The notes under the pieces: model-generated | Told to the model about the DNA's origin: nothing | Databases searched by the model: none | What the model saw: only the letters and a program-made list of their open reading frames with translations | Source: JBALVT01 sp036960305 | Lineage (GTDB): Bacteria; Pseudomonadota; Gammaproteobacteria; Pseudomonadales; Halieaceae | Direction: 5' to 3' | Assembly (NCBI GenBank): GCA_036960305.1 | Contig: JBALWA010000020.1 | Span: 1-64,000 of the forward strand | DNA: 64,000 nucleotides | Program-made: the position numbers and the translations under genes | Part shown: positions 6,611-14,847 of the stretch, one piece after another | How the letters are laid out: every line of letters begins with the position of its first letter | Position numbering within the stretch: the stretch's first letter is position 1

Positions 6611-8044
6611 ATGAACGACTTAACAATAAGCAGCCTCGCCAAAGCGGTTTTTCTCGTGGCTTTGGCGGGTTTGGCGGCCTGCACCGCTGGTGAAGTCAGG
6701 GACACCTCAGGCACCGTTATCCCGGATGTGAATGTTACTGCCTATGGAGAGTGCGCTGGTGCGGGTTGTGCGGCGAACGAGGTGGCAACACCGATTCCCG
6801 GGGGATCACTCACGGGGTATCAGGCCACCACCAATGGCAATGGGCAATATTTTTATGACCCTTATGCCGAGACGGTCGACCACGAGAACGCGATGGCTAT
6901 CAATATACCTGCCGAATCCGCGCAAAGTTTCTACAAGCTGAAATACAGCCAACCCGGGTATCAGGATACCTGGTTGGATTACACCCCTAATTTCAAAAGT
7001 TACCTGCACAACGGCAAGACTTACGTCATAACGGAGGTCCCTGATGTTTTCCTGTGTGCCGATGGCGCCACAGATAGCGATGGCGACAGCATCTGTGACA
7101 ACGCTGAGGTGCGTTATGGGACCGACCCACTTAGCACAGATACTGACCGCGACGGTGAGTATGATGACCAGGAAATTTTCGGAACAGGCTCGCCATTTGC
7201 CAGCAATCTGCGCAGCCTTCTGCATTACAATATTAACGTCAGTGACTTTCAAGCATCAAAAAGTTTCTACGAGATGCTGGGCTTCAGGGCACTACTGGAA
7301 ATTGACGTCGACGTTTCAGACCCGGCCGAGGCTCAGGGTCTAAATCTGCCTCCTTACAGTCTTAAAGCAGCACCCATGGGGCTAGGGGATGGGTTCATCA
7401 TCGACCTGATACAGTTCTACAGTCCCTACGACCCTGAGGCGCCCCATAGCGATATTTACAGCCTGGGCCTGGCGACTCTCAGTTTAAAGACCGACGACCT
7501 GCCGGCGGACATTGCAGTACTGGAAACCAGGGGCATTCCCTATGATCTGTTACTTGAAAATAGTGCAGGTCCGGTCGTTATTCAATTTTCTGATCCCGAT
7601 GGTGCCATTATTCTGCTGACACAGGTATTCGAAAACAAGGGGCTCAACAGCTCTGGAGAAACCTCTGTTCATGGCGTATTTTCGACCAATATTAATGTCA
7701 GCGACTACGAGCGCGCACTCGCGTTTTATCAAAAAGTCGGTTTCAGGCTAATCGGCGAACAAAATGGCATTGCCAGAATCGCACTGCAGGATGGCCGCCA
7801 CATTACATTGACACCTTCAGGCAGCAGTGATGCTGCCTATCAGGACGTGAATCACCTGGGCATTGCACGAATTGCTATAGAGACCACCAACATCGACCAG
7901 GACATCAAGGTGCTGGAGGAAAATGGCATAGCCTTTTACACACCGGAAGCCATTGTGCCCTCGGGCCCCCTGAGTATCCTGCGTTACGTTTGTTTTGAGG
8001 ATCCCGATGGTACCGTAATCGAGTTGGTGCAATACAACAACTGA
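6611..8044 (+). CDS. Lipoprotein with carboxypeptidase-regulatory-like, calcium-repeat and two VOC domains
   Basis: This encodes 477 residues from ATG 6611, which has AAGGA six bases upstream; an ATG at 6605 is too close to it. A lipoprotein signal ends in LAGLAAC (Cys24). Residues about 25-140 resemble a carboxypeptidase-regulatory-like beta domain (GEVRDTSGTVIPDVNVTAYG; YFYDPYAETV). Residues about 150-185 carry thrombospondin-type-3 or calcium-binding repeats (DSDGDSICDNAE, DTDRDGEYDDQE). Residues about 205-335 and 350-475 are two glyoxalase/VOC domains (HYNINVSDFQASKSFYEMLGF; TNINVSDYERALAFYQKVGF), each ending in a DPDG segment. VOC domains are usually cytoplasmic; tethering them to a membrane lipoprotein is unusual. 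It probably acts in the periplasm or at the outer membrane. The substrate is unknown. Confidence 0.85.
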   Translation: MNDLTISSLAKAVFLVALAGLAACTAGEVRDTSGTVIPDVNVTAYGECAGAGCAANEVATPIPGGSLTGYQATTNGNGQYFYDPYAETVDHENAMAINIPAESAQSFYKLKYSQPGYQDTWLDYTPNFKSYLHNGKTYVITEVPDVFLCADGATDSDGDSICDNAEVRYGTDPLSTDTDRDGEYDDQEIFGTGSPFASNLRSLLHYNINVSDFQASKSFYEMLGFRALLEIDVDVSDPAEAQGLNLPPYSLKAAPMGLGDGFIIDLIQFYSPYDPEAPHSDIYSLGLATLSLKTDDLPADIAVLETRGIPYDLLLENSAGPVVIQFSDPDGAIILLTQVFENKGLNSSGETSVHGVFSTNINVSDYERALAFYQKVGFRLIGEQNGIARIALQDGRHITLTPSGSSDAAYQDVNHLGIARIAIETTNIDQDIKVLEENGIAFYTPEAIVPSGPLSILRYVCFEDPDGTVIELVQYNN

Positions 8045-8066
8045 GCATTCGACTTGCGAACCTTGT

Positions 8067-8624
8067 TCAGGCGGTCAGGTACAGTATTAACAAGGAGTAA
8101 GCAGCAAACAATGGGCTTAGCCACTGAAAGGTACGAGGAAGCGCGATCATAGTCCCGGTGAGTGCAACACCCAGAGCCGGGATAGTCAGGGTGAGTAAGA
8201 GCGGCGGTTGCTCGGGCAACATGGTCAGGTTCACGTAGGGCCCGATGCAAAAGTAAAACAGCATAGACAGGGCTGAGAGTCTGCCAAAACCCTGGCTGTG
8301 TCTGAGGAAGTCGAGTTCATCATCATCGTCGTCATCATCAGGGACCGGTAGGGCCATCTCCGCGGCACCGTATATGAAGATAGAGCCGATTATCAGCACC
8401 AGGAAATCCGGGAAAGTCCATTCAGTCACCTCTCGTAATCCCCAGCCGATCCACCAGAGTTGCAGCACATAGGCCATGACACTCGTGGACCACAGGGCGG
8501 TAGACCAATGGAAAGTCACCCGGCTGTGGATCCGGATCAGGGTCGCAACGGAATGGAGTATCCGGGTGATGGCAAGTCCCAGGATGATCGATACCGCGAC
8601 GAAGACGTACTCGTGCTGAGTCAT
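8067..8624 (-). CDS. Integral membrane protein of unknown function
   Basis: This encodes 185 residues with about six membrane segments (the first YVFVAVSIILGLAITRILHSV, the last LSPLFAAYSLLILYL). Between segments 3 and 4 lies an acidic loop with eight successive acidic residues (seven Asp, then Glu), which could bind a divalent cation. Start ATG 8624 has GGAAAG upstream. It converges with the VOC lipoprotein gene, with 22 bases between the stops. No family was recognised with confidence. Confidence 0.75.
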   Translation of the reverse strand: MTQHEYVFVAVSIILGLAITRILHSVATLIRIHSRVTFHWSTALWSTSVMAYVLQLWWIGWGLREVTEWTFPDFLVLIIGSIFIYGAAEMALPVPDDDDDDDELDFLRHSQGFGRLSALSMLFYFCIGPYVNLTMLPEQPPLLLTLTIPALGVALTGTMIALPRTFQWLSPLFAAYSLLILYLTA

Positions 8625-8919
8625 TTATGGCTTTCCGCTGTGTCAGTTCTTATAGCGTGAGATTGCCGAGAGAAAAGATGCAGGTCAAGTACTACCTGCA
8701 AAGAATATGGGATTACAAAAATATCCCTTACTCAGGTAAGAAATTGGACCCGCATCGGCAGCGAGGCCTGTCAAAATCGAATAGACAGAGGATTTATCAC
8801 ACCGTCTTCACTCCCCCGCCCAGTAGGCAACTGCTGATAACAATTAACAGGCGTTCCGAGAGCAATTCGACAGACTGGTTATGCTTGCCTGTGGTGAGGA
8901 TTTTGACCATGCCGTACTC

Positions 8920-9414
8920 CTAAAATTGGCCGAGTAGCCCCTCGCGAAGCCCTGGCCGGCTAGTGGCGGGAGAAAGCCAGATATCCAGGAAGTGCACCCC
9001 GAAGTCTGGATCGCCTATCTTCCCGAGCAACACATCATTAGAGTAGAAAGTACTCTCGCCCTGCTCATCCAGATGCAAGGTGAGCACATCATCCTCTGCG
9101 ACATCAGGCCAAATTTTTAGCAGCGTTTCCAACCACTGCGCCCTACGCGGGTGATCAACGCCCTGTTGCTCCCATTCCAGTTCCGTCTGCAGGACCAGAT
9201 CGCTGGCTTGAATATTGCGGAGATACTCTATTTCAAAGCGCAGTGGCCGAAGCTCCGGATTGTAATTTCCCGTCTTGCTGTAGAGGCGCGAGTCATATAC
9301 CGACCAGAGCAGCACCTTGAGACGGGCTTCACCGACCAGTTTTAGTGAATCTTCGGTCGACATGGCGCTAGCGGCGCATGTTAAAAGTAAGATCGAGATC
9401 ACTGTGCTTTTCAT
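8920..9414 (-). CDS. Exported chalcone-isomerase-like protein
   Basis: This encodes 164 residues. An N-terminal signal peptide (MKSTVISILLLTCAASAMS) precedes a domain with the features of bacterial chalcone-isomerase-like proteins: LLWSVYDSRLYSKTG, LRFEIEYLRNIQASDLV, W-WLETLLKIWPDV and the end FLDIWLSPATSRPGLREGLLG. Bacterial members of this fold are thought to bind fatty acids or similar ligands rather than make flavonoids; no catalytic role is established. It follows the DUF2878 gene by five bases on the same strand, and DUF3833 lies divergently. This set commonly accompanies fatty-acid-modifying and photolyase genes in Proteobacteria. Confidence 0.85.
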   Translation of the reverse strand: MKSTVISILLLTCAASAMSTEDSLKLVGEARLKVLLWSVYDSRLYSKTGNYNPELRPLRFEIEYLRNIQASDLVLQTELEWEQQGVDHPRRAQWLETLLKIWPDVAEDDVLTLHLDEQGESTFYSNDVLLGKIGDPDFGVHFLDIWLSPATSRPGLREGLLGQF

Positions 9415-9419
9415 CGCGA

Positions 9420-9851
9420 TTAGTCCTTATCATCTCCGTCGCTGGCGATCAGGGTGGTCAGCTTGAACATCAGAGGCAACATGATTGCCCACACAAGTGA
9501 AACGACCGTCAGGGTTATTACCAGAGGGTAACCAAAATCGACTGCTCCCAACCGGGCCCCCGCCCAGTAAGTCAACGGGAAAGCGACAGCCCCGGCCAGC
9601 GAAGTGAGAGCAGGCCTGTTATCGAGGAAGGCAAGACTGCGACCGGTAACAGCCGCAAAGGCCACTGTCGATAACTGCAAGAGTTCCCTGCTGAAGTCCC
9701 GCACAAGGGCCAGGTGAACCAACAGAAATGCAGCGATCACGAGCACCAGCTCTTCCCGCCCCAGTACCGCGCAGAACCAAATACTCTGAAACCAGAGCGC
9801 GTTAAACCAGTAGGTTTCAGAGACATTGCTCATGCTCTTGTGTTGTTTCAT
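9420..9851 (-). CDS. DUF2878-type membrane protein
   Basis: This encodes 143 residues with about four membrane helices. The N-terminal segment WFNALWFQSIWFCAVLG and the spacing of helices agree with DUF2878, a family of unknown function. It is probably co-transcribed with the chalcone-isomerase-like gene (five-base gap). The start could be ATG 9851 or ATG 9833; neither has a strong ribosome binding site. The usual partners (cyclopropane-fatty-acid synthase, DUF1365, FAD oxidase) are absent here. Confidence 0.75.
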   Translation of the reverse strand: MKQHKSMSNVSETYWFNALWFQSIWFCAVLGREELVLVIAAFLLVHLALVRDFSRELLQLSTVAFAAVTGRSLAFLDNRPALTSLAGAVAFPLTYWAGARLGAVDFGYPLVITLTVVSLVWAIMLPLMFKLTTLIASDGDDKD

Positions 9852-10051
9852 AGTATTACGGCAAGAAAACCAGATCGGATCTCTCAGGGATCCTATTTCC
9901 CGCCGACGTCTGAGGTATCCCGGCTTTAATAAGACGAGCCCCGGAGCAGGCCGCAGTTTTTATTGCGCCTCGGCGGAGTCTGTAGCCCAGATATAATCCA
10001 CTATTGGGAAATCGACGTATACATCCTTCCATGCACGCTAAAGGGTTAGAC

Positions 10052-10615
10052 ATGTTCAGGTTATATATCGCTGCACTCATCATCTCACTATTGGGCGCCT
10101 GCTCTTCAGTTACTGTCGAAGACTACAGGGGTTACAAGCCGACCATACAACCCGAGACGTTTTTCTCTGGCTACCTGACTGCACACGGTGTGATCAAGAA
10201 CCGCAGTGGGCTCGTCATCAGGACATTCAACGCCGATATAGATGCCAGTTGGGAGGAGGGAATAGGCACCCTGGTAGAGGACTTCACATTCAATGACGGA
10301 GAACTACAAGAGAGAATATGGACACTGACACCCAATAGCGATGGCAGCTATACCGGCACGGCGGGCGACGTAGTCGGCCAAGGGAAAATGAAGCTGGCAG
10401 GCAATAGCCTGTTTCTGGATTATATCTTGAGAATACCCTACGGTGAATCTACCGTAGACGTGAGGGTTGATGACCGTATGTACCTGGTAGCACCCGATGT
10501 ATTGATCAACGAATCTGTTATGAAAAAGTTTGGCGTCAAGGTTGGCAGTATCGACCTGGTGATTGTTCGCCACGACCGCGACAGGCCGGCTTACCAAACA
10601 GGAGATAACCCATGA
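10052..10615 (+). CDS. DUF3833 lipoprotein
   Basis: This encodes 187 residues from ATG 10052 (AAGGG upstream); the frame is open to 10004, but that would add a non-signal stretch. The lipobox is SLLGAC (Cys17). The mature part has the DUF3833 pattern: FFSGYLTAHGVIKNRSG, DIDASWEEGIGTLVEDFTFNDG, WTLTPNSDGSYTGTAGDVVG and a DDRMYLV-DVLINESVMKKFGV ending. Function is unknown, but the family travels with DUF2878 and chalcone-isomerase-like genes, suggesting a shared envelope lipid or pigment task. It probably faces the periplasm. Confidence 0.85.
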   Translation: MFRLYIAALIISLLGACSSVTVEDYRGYKPTIQPETFFSGYLTAHGVIKNRSGLVIRTFNADIDASWEEGIGTLVEDFTFNDGELQERIWTLTPNSDGSYTGTAGDVVGQGKMKLAGNSLFLDYILRIPYGESTVDVRVDDRMYLVAPDVLINESVMKKFGVKVGSIDLVIVRHDRDRPAYQTGDNP

Positions 10616-10876
10616 CTTCAGTTCTTTCAGGCCCCTTGGGACCAGCAGACACTCGATGACTTTCTTAACAGCAGTACGCTCCCCATGCTGAATCAGTACA
10701 ATCCACCCTGGACACTGCCTTTCGTGCGCAGAAACGAGATCGCGGTAGAAATCACGAATGCCCGGCTGGCCAGCGCCAATATCGTTTTGGGTGATACCTA
10801 TCCCCTTCCCATCGTTGACCATAAGGCCGCGAGAGAGTCAGCCCTGGCGGCCTACATGTCGCTGAAAACAGTTTGA
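10616..10876 (+). pseudogene. Fused relics of a SOUL heme-binding gene and a photolyase gene
   Basis: An open frame without its own proper start begins right after the DUF3833 stop. The first part, FFQAPWDQQTLDDFL ... LNQYNPPWTLPFVRRNEIAV, looks like the C-terminal end of SOUL-family heme-binding proteins (PPWT-P-RRNE). From about 10757 the frame turns into ANIVLGDTYPLPIVDHKAAR and ESALAAYMSLK, the C-terminal end of DNA photolyase/cryptochrome proteins. All sequence between and most of both genes is missing, so one or more deletions joined the two tails. An ATG at 10612 is in another frame and soon stops. Neither piece can be functional. Confidence 0.7.
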
Positions 10877-10933
10877 CTAGCGAAAATCAAAAATATCTCG
10901 ATCTTGCACCGTATCTCCGCCATTCCAGGGAAG

Positions 10934-11272
10934 TTAACGCAGAGATATCCCTGAGCTATTCAAATCTCGGACATGGTACTTTCGAAGCTCCTCATTGTAA
11001 CTATCAGCAAATTCTTGGGCCCGCCGCACCATACGACCAGATTGCAGCCCATGTACGGAATCGTTACAGCTGTTCCAATGCTCAATTTCCGTTACATACG
11101 CAACAATCCCCGCTTGAGCTTCTCTCATTTCAGCATCTGTTGCCAATTTACCATTTGGAATCTCGGGGTGAGTCCAGGGAGGTTGAGGAGGACAAGACGC
11201 CTCCTTTGCTGCCGCCACGGCCGAAATGCCCATAACAACCACCAGTAGGAAAACCTTAGTAAATTTCTTCAT
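10934..11272 (-). CDS. Small exported protein of unknown function
   Basis: This encodes 112 residues from the second possible ATG (11272), giving the signal peptide MKKFTKVFLLVVVMGISAVAAA. The mature part contains CPPQPPWTHPEIPNGKLATDAEMREAQAGIVAYV and a single further cysteine (WNSCNDSVHGL), so one disulfide is possible. The segment from AEMREAQ to ELRKYH is predicted helical. Similar short periplasmic proteins are common in marine gammaproteobacteria, without known function. It stands alone. Confidence 0.7.
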   Translation of the reverse strand: MKKFTKVFLLVVVMGISAVAAAKEASCPPQPPWTHPEIPNGKLATDAEMREAQAGIVAYVTEIEHWNSCNDSVHGLQSGRMVRRAQEFADSYNEELRKYHVRDLNSSGISLR

Positions 11273-11539
11273 TTGCAGCCTCACTTATTAATACCCAGTT
11301 TAATAACGCGTAGCGAATCCATATAAGAAGCTGTCAATATCGCCTCCTATGATCCACCAGGTATTGATTTGCAATAGCTGTGCCAGTTTTTAACTACATG
11401 ATTTTAAAGGGAATATTTCGTATGCCGTTACAAGCTGACTGGGTAGAGTCCTGAAACTGGTACCCAGCCGTCCCAAAACCGGAACCAAACAATGACTTAT
11501 AAATAGGCGCGGTACTTGCGGCGGGGCAGTTGAACAAGC

Positions 11540-13357
11540 CTAGAGCAGTTCCACCATGCAGTCAGAACACATAATGGTTGCCCTGGGCTGATTGATGCCC
11601 GCCAACGAGTCAAATAGTGTCTTCACCCGGCCCGCAAGAGACTGGTATGTACCGTCCAGGCCCACGTCACTGCGAATTGCCAGTCGGCGTAACAGAGCGA
11701 ACGCCGGAGGGATTTCCTTGGTCACATAGTCCACCTGATATCTATCGATGTCAGCCTCACTCGCCGCATAGGCGATGGCGTCCTCCAGCGTGCCGAGTTC
11801 GTCGATCAAGTCCAGCTCCTGAGCCCGGGGAGCCAACCAGACACGCCCGCCGGCAATGGAGCGGATGTAGTCCACCTCTTTCCCCCGACTTTCTGCAACC
11901 ACAGTGATAAAGCGTTCGTAAGCATCCCCCGCCCAACGGGCGAAAATCGCGTCCAGTTTTTCATTTACCGGCATGTGAAGCCCCCAACCCGCATGCTCGC
12001 TGGTGGTAACACCATCAAAATTGATGCCGAGATAATCCAGGGTATTTTCGATCGTAGGGAAGACAACAGCGACCCCTATGGATCCGGTAATGGTAGTGGG
12101 CTCGGCGAAAATTCGGTCCGCCGGGGTGCTGATCCAGACACCGCCGGAAGCCGCCACATCGCCCATGGAAACCACTACCGGCAAACCCTTGCCCTTTGCG
12201 GCAACTAACTCGTCGCGAATGACGTCGCTGGCGATAATCGAGCCGCCGGGGCTATTGACCCGCAACACGATGGCACGAGTTTTCTTGTTTTCGTGCGCAC
12301 GGCGAATCAGTGGGGCAATATCATCCGAACCGGCAACCCCGGGTGAGAGCTCACCTGGCTGAATCACTCCCTCGACATAGACAACTGCAACTGCGTCCTC
12401 GTGTTCATCTTCCTGCCGATTAAGCTGCGCCTGGTAGGCCTTCCAGCTAATGTGGGGGTAGGTTACGCGCTCCTGCTCTTCTTCCGACTGGCCAAATTTT
12501 TCTATCATCAGCTTACGTAACTCGGGAAAGCTTCGAGTGCCATCGATCAGCCCGTTTTCCTGGGCAAAGGCCAGATTGGCGTAGCCCGCCTCGCTTAGGA
12601 GCGGTATCGTGTGATTATCTGCCAGGTCCTGCAAGACGGCTTCATCCACACCCCGGGAGCGAGTGATTGCGGACTTCAGCGTCGCCCAGATCGGTTGATA
12701 CAGCTCTCGTCTTTGCAATTTGTCGGGCTCTGACATATCGGTCCTCGTCATGCCTTCCACGGCCGACTTGTATTCACCCTGACTGTAATTGTGGATAGTT
12801 ATCTTGAGTTTTTCAGTCATCTCACGCGTGTAGTCGCGGTAACCGCCAATACCAGTAAGCGCCAGGGCACCGGACGGGTGAAGGTAGATCTCATCTGCGC
12901 GGGTTGCCATTAGGTAGGCTGAAGTCCCCAGCGACTCACTGTAGGCGATGACCTGCTTTCCAGAGTCGCGTAACGCTTCCAGTTCCGACGCGATCAACAG
13001 AGCAGTGCTGGCACCGGCGAAGCGGGTGTTGCCAAAATCAAGTAAAACGCCTGCCAGCGCTTCATCTGCGGCAGCGGCACGAATCAGTTTCACCAGGTCA
13101 CGTGTCTGTATCTGCTCTTGTTCCTGCATACCGAACAGAGTACTGATGTCGGTTGGGAAGACTTCCTGCTCCTGTACCAGGCCCTCGGGGTTAAGAATTA
13201 GCACCTTTCCAGCAGGGTCGACCTTGCTCGGCATCTGCCAAAATACAAAGATGGCTCCTCCCACGAGGTAAATGACAAGCGCAAGCGTAAAGAGATTGAC
13301 TGTCCAAACCCTCAAGCCTGTCAGAAATGCGCCGAGTTTCGCAAAGAAATTTTTCAA
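11540..13357 (-). CDS. sppA: Signal peptide peptidase SppA, 67-kDa type
   Basis: This encodes 605 residues, the length of the long proteobacterial SppA with two tandem S49 domains. One N-terminal membrane helix (WTVNLFTLALVIYLVGGAIFVFW) anchors it. The catalytic lysine lies in YSQGEYKSAVEG (Lys197) in the first half and the serine nucleophile in MGDVAASGGVWIS (Ser404) in the second, matching the Lys/Ser dyad of the E. coli enzyme. It degrades cleaved signal peptides in the inner membrane. It lies 130 bases downstream of the MscS gene on the same strand. Confidence 0.95.
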   Translation of the reverse strand: MKNFFAKLGAFLTGLRVWTVNLFTLALVIYLVGGAIFVFWQMPSKVDPAGKVLILNPEGLVQEQEVFPTDISTLFGMQEQEQIQTRDLVKLIRAAAADEALAGVLLDFGNTRFAGASTALLIASELEALRDSGKQVIAYSESLGTSAYLMATRADEIYLHPSGALALTGIGGYRDYTREMTEKLKITIHNYSQGEYKSAVEGMTRTDMSEPDKLQRRELYQPIWATLKSAITRSRGVDEAVLQDLADNHTIPLLSEAGYANLAFAQENGLIDGTRSFPELRKLMIEKFGQSEEEQERVTYPHISWKAYQAQLNRQEDEHEDAVAVVYVEGVIQPGELSPGVAGSDDIAPLIRRAHENKKTRAIVLRVNSPGGSIIASDVIRDELVAAKGKGLPVVVSMGDVAASGGVWISTPADRIFAEPTTITGSIGVAVVFPTIENTLDYLGINFDGVTTSEHAGWGLHMPVNEKLDAIFARWAGDAYERFITVVAESRGKEVDYIRSIAGGRVWLAPRAQELDLIDELGTLEDAIAYAASEADIDRYQVDYVTKEIPPAFALLRRLAIRSDVGLDGTYQSLAGRVKTLFDSLAGINQPRATIMCSDCMVELL

Positions 13358-13393
13358 AGACAGCTCCTATGAATACAACTGATAAAAACGCTG

Positions 13394-13426
13394 GGCGGGT
13401 ATTTCGCACTGACGATTATACCCGCC
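13394..13426 (-). terminator. Hairpin between mscS and sppA, possible terminator
   Basis: GGCGGGTAT and ATACCCGCC form perfect 9-bp arms with a 15-base loop. On the minus strand the stem is followed shortly by GTTTTTAT. It sits 62 bases past the MscS stop and 37 bases before sppA. It could end mscS transcription or act in the sppA leader. The minus strand also reads TATAAT within it, a possible -10 box for sppA. Confidence 0.45.
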
Positions 13427-13487
13427 AAAACAGCAATGGATAGCGAACAAATTACCCGGAAGCTAAGCTGGGCTCACTGTCTGGCTA

Positions 13488-14660
13488 TTAATCTGAAGAA
13501 AATTTCGGTAACTCCTTCACATAGATATCTTGCTTGGTGAAGGGTATTTCAATACCATTTTTCGCGAGGGCCTTGTAGATAGCCACCAACATTTCATGAA
13601 CAATTTTCCCCCTGTCCTCTGGTCTAACTATCCACCCCAATACCTCAAAGTCCAGGCTCGAAGCACCGAAGCCGCGCATGCGGACCCGGGGGAGAGGGTC
13701 AGTACAAATTTCGGGGTGTAATTCAGCGACGTTTTGTAGCACGTCACATACCTGGTCAATGTCTGAGCCATAGGCGACGCCAATTGGCAACCGAATGCGA
13801 ATTTTTGAATTCAGTCCACCGCTTTCATTAACGATTTTAGCGTTGGCAATAAGAGCATTTGGCAGCGTGATTTCTATATCATCTCGACTCAACAGCCGCG
13901 TGCTACGCAACCCAATTCGAGTGACCCTTCCGCGTTCGCCGCTGTCCAGGTTCACGTAGTCGCCTATCTTGTAGGGCGCATCGACTAGAATAAAAAATCC
14001 AGAAAACAAATTGGCGAGTGTATCTTTTGCCGCGAAACCAACAGCGATCCCCACAATGCCCGCAGAGGCAAGCCAGCCCAGGGGGTTCACGCCCCAAACC
14101 ATAAGAAGGCAATAACTACCAATCAGCAGTACCAATAGTTTGATCGACAAATCAAGCAGTGGAACCGTATGTTTTTCGACTATAGGGAAACGGTGGTGGT
14201 TCCGCGCCAGAGCTTCCAATATTGTGGTGCTCAATGAAAAAGATGCGCGCATCCAGCTGCCAATAATTACCGACACAAAAATATTAATCAACGCATCGGT
14301 GCCAAAGGGTAACTCAGCGGTTTTCGTCGCCATACAAAACCCAAAAAACACGACGGTAGTAAACAACGGTTTACGCAATTCCTGAACGATTTCGTCGTCG
14401 AAATTGCTGTCAGAATTTTTAGCCATTTTCTCTAGAATCCGAAGCACCACACTACGGATAAAAAACGCCGCAAGAAAAAACAAGCCGGCAATTACCAGTC
14501 CACCCAGCGGTGGGTATTGGTCAATTGCTTGCCAGAAAGGGAAAATACTATCGGGAATCCAGTCCGAAAATTCGGGCACGCTCTGTGTGATTGGTTCGAT
14601 AACTTCAACCGACAAGGGTTCACTGGAAGTGATGTGGTCCGTTGGTCTAACTGCTGTCAT
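13488..14660 (-). CDS. Mechanosensitive channel of the MscS family
   Basis: This encodes 390 residues. Four to five membrane segments lie in the first 200 residues, then the MscS pore-helix and beta domain: GWLASAGIVGIAVGFAAKDTLANLFSGFFILVDAPYKIGDYV, here spanning roughly residues 200-240, followed by RVTRIGLRSTRLLSRDDIEITLPNALI. This is the diagnostic MscS signature. The C-terminal alpha/beta part is present and complete. It releases solutes upon hypo-osmotic shock or is a small mechanosensitive variant of YnaI/YbdG type, which it resembles in having more than three membrane segments. Confidence 0.9.
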   Translation of the reverse strand: MTAVRPTDHITSSEPLSVEVIEPITQSVPEFSDWIPDSIFPFWQAIDQYPPLGGLVIAGLFFLAAFFIRSVVLRILEKMAKNSDSNFDDEIVQELRKPLFTTVVFFGFCMATKTAELPFGTDALINIFVSVIIGSWMRASFSLSTTILEALARNHHRFPIVEKHTVPLLDLSIKLLVLLIGSYCLLMVWGVNPLGWLASAGIVGIAVGFAAKDTLANLFSGFFILVDAPYKIGDYVNLDSGERGRVTRIGLRSTRLLSRDDIEITLPNALIANAKIVNESGGLNSKIRIRLPIGVAYGSDIDQVCDVLQNVAELHPEICTDPLPRVRMRGFGASSLDFEVLGWIVRPEDRGKIVHEMLVAIYKALAKNGIEIPFTKQDIYVKELPKFSSD

Positions 14661-14847
14661 AAGGTGCTACTCGTCCCTTGAAGAAATCGGCATTGCCAAA
14701 CTTAGCTACCACAGCGGAATAGTGTACCTGAAGGTATAGACTGCAGGCGTTGCCGGCGATGATTAGTGCGGCGCCCACCAGCAAGCAAAGAGTAACATTC
14801 TCACCGTACAGCCACCAGCAACAACCCGCTCCCTGCCGGTGGAGGTG

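Noticed and set aside
8627..8923. Plus-strand frame of 98 codons between the six-helix protein and the chalcone-isomerase-like gene
   Set aside because: No family pattern, overlaps the ends of flanking genes, unlikely composition; the stretch is taken as intergenic.
10304..10822. Antisense frame of 172 codons over DUF3833
   Set aside because: The sense protein has a lipobox and a family pattern; the antisense frame has neither.
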